A stretch of DNA of 8,902 nt from Actinomycetes bacterium (GTDB lineage Bacteria; Actinomycetota; Actinomycetes; Mycobacteriales; Micromonosporaceae). A program made the translations under genes and the position numbers. Each line of letters begins with the position of its first letter. The first letter of the stretch is position 1. Shown in pieces: positions 5,692-8,902 of the stretch. The notes under the pieces were generated by a model. The model saw nothing but the letters and a program-made list of their open reading frames with translations. It did no database searches and was not told where the DNA came from. The DNA lies in the NCBI GenBank assembly GCA_023437285.1, contig JAEZGP010000483.1, positions 1 through 8,902 of the forward strand. Direction: 5' to 3'.

Positions 5692-6048
5692 TTGAGATTC
5701 CCGGATCCGATGTGGCCGGTGGTTGTCCTGGCGGTGATCCAGCTCGTGGACGCGGCGCTGTGTGTCAAGCCCGTGGGCTTCGTCCGCGAATGCCTGCTCG
5801 GCGTGGCGTTCCCGCAGCGCTACTGGCGCCTTCTCACGCCGCTGAAAGTCGCCGCGGCGGCCGGACTGTTGCTGGGCCTGGTCGTGCCCTACCTGGCGCT
5901 GGTGACGACGCTGGCGCTCGTCGCCTATTTCGTGGTGGCCATCAGCATGCACGTGCGGCAGCGCGACTTCGGCCGCAACCTGTTCGTCAACGCGGCCGGC
6001 ATGCTGGTGATCTGCGTCGCCGTTGCCTGGCTGTCGTTCCTGAGCTGA
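5692..6048 (+). CDS. DoxX-like small four-helix membrane protein
   Basis: This 118-residue hydrophobic protein has about four membrane segments (roughly 7-25, 48-66, 67-87 and 98-117). Features seen are PVGFVREC (27-34), PLKVAAAAGLLLG (50-62), and MHVRQRDFGRNLFVN (86-100) before the last helix. The size, topology and the K-x-A-A-x-A-G-L-L-x-G helix fit DoxX-like proteins, widespread in actinobacteria and mostly of unknown function. Start TTG 5692 is supported by GGGGAAGGGG 7 nt upstream. Its TGA stop (6046-6048) directly abuts the permease stop on the other strand, forming TGATCA. The family call is good; the role is unknown. Confidence 0.8.
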   Translation: MRFPDPMWPVVVLAVIQLVDAALCVKPVGFVRECLLGVAFPQRYWRLLTPLKVAAAAGLLLGLVVPYLALVTTLALVAYFVVAISMHVRQRDFGRNLFVNAAGMLVICVAVAWLSFLS

Positions 6049-6849
6049 TCAGCCGTCGCGCTTGGTGGTCCAGCGGAACGTCGTCAGGCACAGGATCAGG
6101 CCCAGCACGCACCAGGCGGCCAGCACGAGGGCGACCCGGCCCAGCTCCCAGGAGCCGGCCGGTTCGCCGCCGGCCAGTTCGGCGGGCAGGAACACCGAGC
6201 GCAGGCCCTGGCAGATCCACTTGAGCGGGAACAGCGCCGCGATCTGCTGCATCCAGTGCGGCAACTGCGAGAACTCGAAGAACACGCCCGAGATGAACTG
6301 CAGGACGAGCGCGACCGGGGTGGCCACGGCTGACCCGCTGCGCGCCGTACGGGCCAGCGAGGAGAACGCGATGCCGCACAGGGTGCACGCCGTGACGCCG
6401 AGCAGGCTGACCCAGCCGAACGTGAACCACCGCTGCGCGTCGGCGGGCAGCCGTACGCCGTAGAACGCGACCGCGAACACCAGCAGCACCACGGTCAGCA
6501 GCGCCGAGACGGCCAGCACCATGAGCACCTTGCCGACGAAGTACACCGCCGGCGGCATGGGCGTACCGCGCAGCCGCTTCAGCTCGCCACGGTCGCGCTC
6601 CATGGGGATCTGGATGGCCAGGTTCTGAAAGCCGGTGGCCATGAGGCCGGCGCCGATCATGCCCACCACGAAGTACTGCGTGAACGGCACGCCGGGGGAG
6701 ATGTCCCAGTCGAAGATCGATCCGAAGACCACGATCATGAGTACGGGGAACAGCACGGTGAACACGACGGCCTCGCGGCTGCGCAGGAACCGGATGATCT
6801 CCGCGCGCCCCTGCCGCAGGCCCAGCGCCGGCAACGTCAGCTCGCTCAT
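6049..6849 (-). CDS. ABC-2 type transporter permease
   Basis: This is the membrane half of an exporter, 266 residues with about six membrane segments: 26-44, 58-79, 105-130, 143-163, 176-192 and 238-256. The N-terminal amphipathic stretch (RQGRAEIIRFLRSRE, 12-26), ERDRGELKRLRGTPMPP (84-100), and FISGVFFEFSQLPHWMQQIAALFPLKWICQGLR (185-217) are hallmarks of ABC2 permeases of the DrrB/NodJ type. ATG 6849 overlaps the ATPase stop in ATGA (6849-6846), so translation is probably coupled. Such pairs export drugs, lipids or cell-wall precursors; the substrate cannot be read. The stop abuts the convergent DoxX-like gene with no spacer. Confidence 0.92.
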   Translation of the reverse strand: MSELTLPALGLRQGRAEIIRFLRSREAVVFTVLFPVLMIVVFGSIFDWDISPGVPFTQYFVVGMIGAGLMATGFQNLAIQIPMERDRGELKRLRGTPMPPAVYFVGKVLMVLAVSALLTVVLLVFAVAFYGVRLPADAQRWFTFGWVSLLGVTACTLCGIAFSSLARTARSGSAVATPVALVLQFISGVFFEFSQLPHWMQQIAALFPLKWICQGLRSVFLPAELAGGEPAGSWELGRVALVLAAWCVLGLILCLTTFRWTTKRDG

Positions 6850-7697
6850 TGGTCCCCGCCGATCATGTCGAGGTAGATCTCCTCCAGGGTGGGCCGGGTG
6901 ACGCTCAACCCGGGGATCTCCGCGCCGCCGAAGCGCGACACGAGCTGGCGGACGAACGCCGTGGGGGTGTCGGTCTGCGCCGACCGTGGCCCGTCGGGCT
7001 CGATCCAGGAGACCGTCGCGGCGGCCTGGGCCCGCCCACCCAGCTCGGCCGGCGGGGCCACGGCCACGACCCGGCCGCCGGCGATCCCGCCGCCCCGGTC
7101 GGCGAGCGCCTCCGCCTCGTCCAGGTAGTGCGTGGTGAGCAGGATCGTCGTGCCGGCCGCCGCGAGGTCGCGCACCAGCGCCCAGAACTCGCGCCGCGCC
7201 TGCGGGTCGAAGCCCGTGGTCGGCTCGTCGAGGAAGAGCAGCTCGGGGCGGCCGATGATGCCCAGCGCCACGTCGAGACGCCGGCGCTGGCCGCCCGACA
7301 GGGTGTGCGCGGCGGCGCGCGCCTTGGCGGTGAGGCCCACCCGCTCCAGCACGGCCGCCGGATCGTCCGCGTTCGGGTAGTAGCCCGCGAACAGCCGCAC
7401 CAGCTCGCCGACGCGCAGGTTGTCGAACTGGTTGGTGCTCTGCAGCACGATGCCGACACGCGCGCGCCAGGCCGCGTCGGCCCGGGCCGGGTCGACGCCG
7501 AGGACGCTGACCTCGCCCGCGTCGCGGCGCCGGTAGCCCTCCAGGATCTCCACCGTCGTGGTCTTGCCGGCGCCGTTCGGCCCGAGCAGCGCGAACACCT
7601 CGCCCTTGTCGACCGTGAGGTCCACTCCGGCGACCGCCTGCTGCTCGCCGTACGCCTTGCGCAGGCCCACCACCGCGATGGCGGCGTCAGAACTCAT
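6846..7697 (-). CDS. ABC transporter ATP-binding protein, DrrA/NodI-like
   Basis: This is the cytoplasmic ATPase of the exporter, 283 residues. It has Walker A GPNGAGKTT (39-47), Q-loop Gln86, signature LSGGQRRRLDVA (133-144), Walker B LLFLDEP (153-159), D-loop GFDP (162-165) and switch His190. The C-terminal PTLEEIYLDMIGG (269-281) is the usual ending of the DrrA/CcmA type. The strand after LADR reads GGGIAGGRVVA, where hydrophobic residues such as VAVI are usual; the fold is otherwise intact. ATG 7697 was chosen because homology begins right after it and a CATAGT -10-like hexamer lies 7 nt upstream, with no Shine-Dalgarno sequence. The frame extends to 7889, but that part overlaps DUF4126 and has no family similarity. 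It is first gene of a two-gene operon. Confidence 0.95.
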   Translation of the reverse strand: MSSDAAIAVVGLRKAYGEQQAVAGVDLTVDKGEVFALLGPNGAGKTTTVEILEGYRRRDAGEVSVLGVDPARADAAWRARVGIVLQSTNQFDNLRVGELVRLFAGYYPNADDPAAVLERVGLTAKARAAAHTLSGGQRRRLDVALGIIGRPELLFLDEPTTGFDPQARREFWALVRDLAAAGTTILLTTHYLDEAEALADRGGGIAGGRVVAVAPPAELGGRAQAAATVSWIEPDGPRSAQTDTPTAFVRQLVSRFGGAEIPGLSVTRPTLEEIYLDMIGGDQ

Positions 7698-7710
7698 GGC
7701 GTCCACTATG
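7698..7710 (-). promoter_or_regulatory. Probable leaderless -10 of the ABC transporter operon
   Basis: On the minus strand CATAGT (7710-7705) is followed by 7 nt and ATG 7697. Its A2 and T6 match the two most conserved -10 positions. No good -35 is seen. A GTG 9 nt upstream of the ATG is in frame but lies in the -10 and has no ribosome binding site. Confidence 0.4.
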
Positions 7711-7732
7711 TCGGAGCGGACCGACAGCCGTT

Positions 7733-7791
7733 CGCCGGGGCTACCGCACCGGGCGGCAGCGGCGCCGGGGCTACCGCACCGGCGGCAGCGG
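7733..7791 (-). repeat. Near-perfect 30-bp tandem duplication of the DUF4126 gene end
   Basis: Copies at 7733-7762 (30 bp) and 7763-7791 (29 bp) differ by a single G. Each contains the minus-strand end of the coding sequence (Leu-Pro-Pro-Val-Arg codons or their counterpart) and a TAG. The inner copy holds the real stop (7773-7771); the other lies in the 73-bp gap before the ABC ATPase. This looks like a recent local duplication. Confidence 0.75.
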
Positions 7792-8418
7792 CAGCGTGGG
7801 ATCCGGCTCGCGGACGCCGGCCCGGCGGGCCCGTTTCTCCGCCCGCCGCCGGCGCAGCTTGCGGAACATGGCCCAGAAGAACCAGACAAAAACGATCAGA
7901 ACAACAATAACGAGTACGGGCAGGATGATCGCGATCAGCGACAGTGAGGCGCTCGCCACATCCTCGACCGTGCTCGCCACCGGGGCGCCCGCGCCGCCGG
8001 TCGACAGGTTCACCACCGGCCGGATCGCGGCCTTGGCGCCGTGCACGACCAGTGAGATCACGATGCCCGCGACGACCGGTACCCACTGGTTGCTGCCGAA
8101 GAAGTCGCCGGGGTTGTCCACGGTGACCGCGTCCGAACTGGACGTCGCGCCGAAGGCCAGGCCGCCGGCGGTGGGCCGGACCACGGTCTGGACGACGTCG
8201 TTGATGTGGTCGACGACCGGGATCTTGTCGGCGACGAACTCGATGAGCAGCAGGACCGTCAGGATGCCGAGCACCCAGCCGTTCTCCAGCCAGTTCCATG
8301 ATCCGGGCAGGTTGATCAGGCCGGTGAAGCGACCGAGGAGGCCGACGGCGAGCAGGGGGATGTACGCGTTCAGGCCGGCCGAGGTGGCCAGCCCGACTCC
8401 CGTCAATGTCTCCAGCAC
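7771..8418 (-). CDS. DUF4126 family membrane protein
   Basis: From GTG 8418 the protein has 215 residues. It opens LETLTGVGLATSAGLNAYIPLLAVGLLGR (2-30). EFVADKIPVVDHINDVVQTVVRPTAGGLAFG (60-90) and VVHGAKAAIRPVVNLSTGG (124-142) are the recognisable DUF4126 signatures. Membrane segments are about 8-30, 47-63, 111-127 and 157-184, and the protein ends in a very basic tail (KLRRRRAEKRARR, 187-199). No function is established that I know of. GTG 8418 was chosen because it places LETLTG at the N-terminus as in homologues; a TTG 54 nt upstream gives a non-conserved extension into a hairpin. CATGCT (8430-8425), 6 nt before the GTG, may be a leaderless -10. The stop lies in the tandem duplication. Confidence 0.88.
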   Translation of the reverse strand: MLETLTGVGLATSAGLNAYIPLLAVGLLGRFTGLINLPGSWNWLENGWVLGILTVLLLIEFVADKIPVVDHINDVVQTVVRPTAGGLAFGATSSSDAVTVDNPGDFFGSNQWVPVVAGIVISLVVHGAKAAIRPVVNLSTGGAGAPVASTVEDVASASLSLIAIILPVLVIVVLIVFVWFFWAMFRKLRRRRAEKRARRAGVREPDPTLPLPPVR

Positions 8419-8430
8419 GTACCAAGCATG
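8419..8430 (-). promoter_or_regulatory. Possible leaderless -10 of the DUF4126 gene
   Basis: On the minus strand CATGCT (8430-8425) is followed by 6 nt and GTG 8418. No Shine-Dalgarno sequence and no clear -35 are seen. A terminator-like hairpin just upstream (8452-8478) makes an own promoter more likely. Confidence 0.3.
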
Positions 8431-8451
8431 ACACTTGCTCGCAAAGCGTGC

Positions 8452-8478
8452 CGGGCCCTGGCCGCTGGCCAAGGCCCG
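8452..8478 (-). terminator. Strong GC hairpin after the secreted-protein gene
   Basis: Two arms pair across a 3-nt loop: C8452-C8457 with G8473-G8478, one C-A mismatch (8458/8472), then T8459-C8463 with G8467-A8471. That is 11 base pairs. It starts 8 nt after the secreted-protein stop on the minus strand. No T-tract follows, as is usual for actinobacterial hairpin terminators. Being nearly symmetric, it would form on either strand, but only minus-strand genes flank it. Confidence 0.6.
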
Positions 8479-8486
8479 ACCTCAGC

Positions 8487-8894
8487 TCAGGACACCCACT
8501 TGATCGTCCGTACGGGGTACTCCTCGCGCACGTACCCGGTACCGTCCTGGACCCACAGGACGAGCTTCATCCGGTACCCGTAGAACCTGTAGGCCGACGT
8601 CGAGACGCACTGCCCGTTGGCGCCGTTGGCGTCCTCCACCCGGGCCACCACCGACCAGGCGCCGCTGTTGTTTTCCCAGGACAGCTGCGCGACGGCCCGC
8701 CGGCCGTCCTTGACTGTGTCGCACACGCGCAGCGTGCCCCACTCGGCGTCGGGTCCGGTCGGGTAGGTGAACGTCGCGGTCGCGTACCCGTTGTTGGCGC
8801 TGATCGTGGCCGTCGCCGCGGCCGCCGGGCTCTGCAGGCCCACCACCAGGGCGACCGCCAGGGCCAGCACGCCGGCCGTCCGTCGGAGCGTCAT
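8487..8894 (-). CDS. Small secreted protein, unknown family
   Basis: This 135-residue protein starts with a classic Sec signal peptide: basic MTLRR, a hydrophobic core (7-20) and an Ala-rich cleavage region around 24-27. The mature part is about 108 residues. It is rich in Thr, Ser, Tyr, Trp and Val with alternating patterns that suggest beta strands. It has exactly two cysteines (58 and 96), which may form a disulfide. Segments such as WGTLRVCDTVKDGRRAVAQL (52-71) and YRFYGYRMKLVLWVQDG (102-118) look like a compact beta-sandwich. I do not recognise the family; similar small exported proteins of actinomycetes are usually hypothetical. ATG 8894 is preceded by GGAAG at the window edge. The gene is followed by a hairpin and is probably monocistronic. 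Confidence 0.8.
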   Translation of the reverse strand: MTLRRTAGVLALAVALVVGLQSPAAAATATISANNGYATATFTYPTGPDAEWGTLRVCDTVKDGRRAVAQLSWENNSGAWSVVARVEDANGANGQCVSTSAYRFYGYRMKLVLWVQDGTGYVREEYPVRTIKWVS

Positions 8895-8902
8895 GTTCTT
8901 CC

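Noticed and set aside
7698..7889. In-frame N-terminal extension of the ABC ATPase
   Set aside because: It is Arg/Gly/Cys-rich shadow sequence overlapping the DUF4126 gene; homology begins at ATG 7697.
6849..7910. 353-codon open frame on the plus strand over the ABC ATPase
   Set aside because: It mirrors a gene with all ABC motifs intact; the translation has no family similarity.

Overview
The window is high-GC, gene-dense DNA from an actinomycete. The GTG and TTG starts, the frequent leaderless promoters and the order atpC - DUF2550 - PduO-type adenosyltransferase (opposite strand) - murA all fit. As I recall it, Mycobacterium tuberculosis has the same order (Rv1311, Rv1312, Rv1314c, Rv1315). 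A Micromonosporaceae-like genome is my best guess, from general impression only. Most of the window is conserved chromosomal housekeeping DNA. I see no insertion sequence, phage gene, CRISPR array, tRNA or rRNA.

Layout: 1-105, promoter region with two 17-bp palindromes. 106-1191 (+), an LCP-family glycopolymer transferase. 1280-1564 (+), atpC, encoding a short epsilon subunit of ATP synthase. 1576-1995 (+), a DUF2550 membrane protein. 1992-2564 (-), an ATP:cob(I)alamin adenosyltransferase. 2647-3942 (+), murA with Asp at the fosfomycin-target Cys position. 3922-4050, a four-unit 32-bp tandem hairpin array that contains the stop codons of both flanking convergent genes. 4044-4532 (-), a membrane-anchored protein with a DUF2007-like C-terminal domain. 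4733-5584 (+), a 3-hydroxyacyl-CoA dehydrogenase. 5692-6048 (+), a DoxX-like membrane protein. 6049-6849 and 6846-7697 (-), an ABC-2 permease and its ATPase. 7771-8418 (-), a DUF4126 membrane protein. 8487-8894 (-), a small secreted protein.

The genes fall into three loose groups. LCP and MurA belong to cell-wall assembly: MurA commits UDP-GlcNAc to peptidoglycan, and LCP proteins attach glycopolymers to it. AtpC belongs to ATP synthase. The cobalamin adenosyltransferase and the acyl-CoA dehydrogenase belong to cofactor and acyl-CoA metabolism. The right third is a minus-strand run of envelope genes: secreted protein, DUF4126, then an ABC exporter whose two genes overlap by ATGA.

I did not find a convincing new multi-gene system. 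The most interesting points are structural. There is the hairpin array between murA and its convergent neighbour, and a second stop-codon-bearing tandem duplication after the DUF4126 gene. Two convergent gene pairs have overlapping or abutting stop codons. Several -10 elements sit 6-7 nt before start codons, implying leaderless mRNAs. An LCP gene sits directly before atpC, where atpD would be expected.
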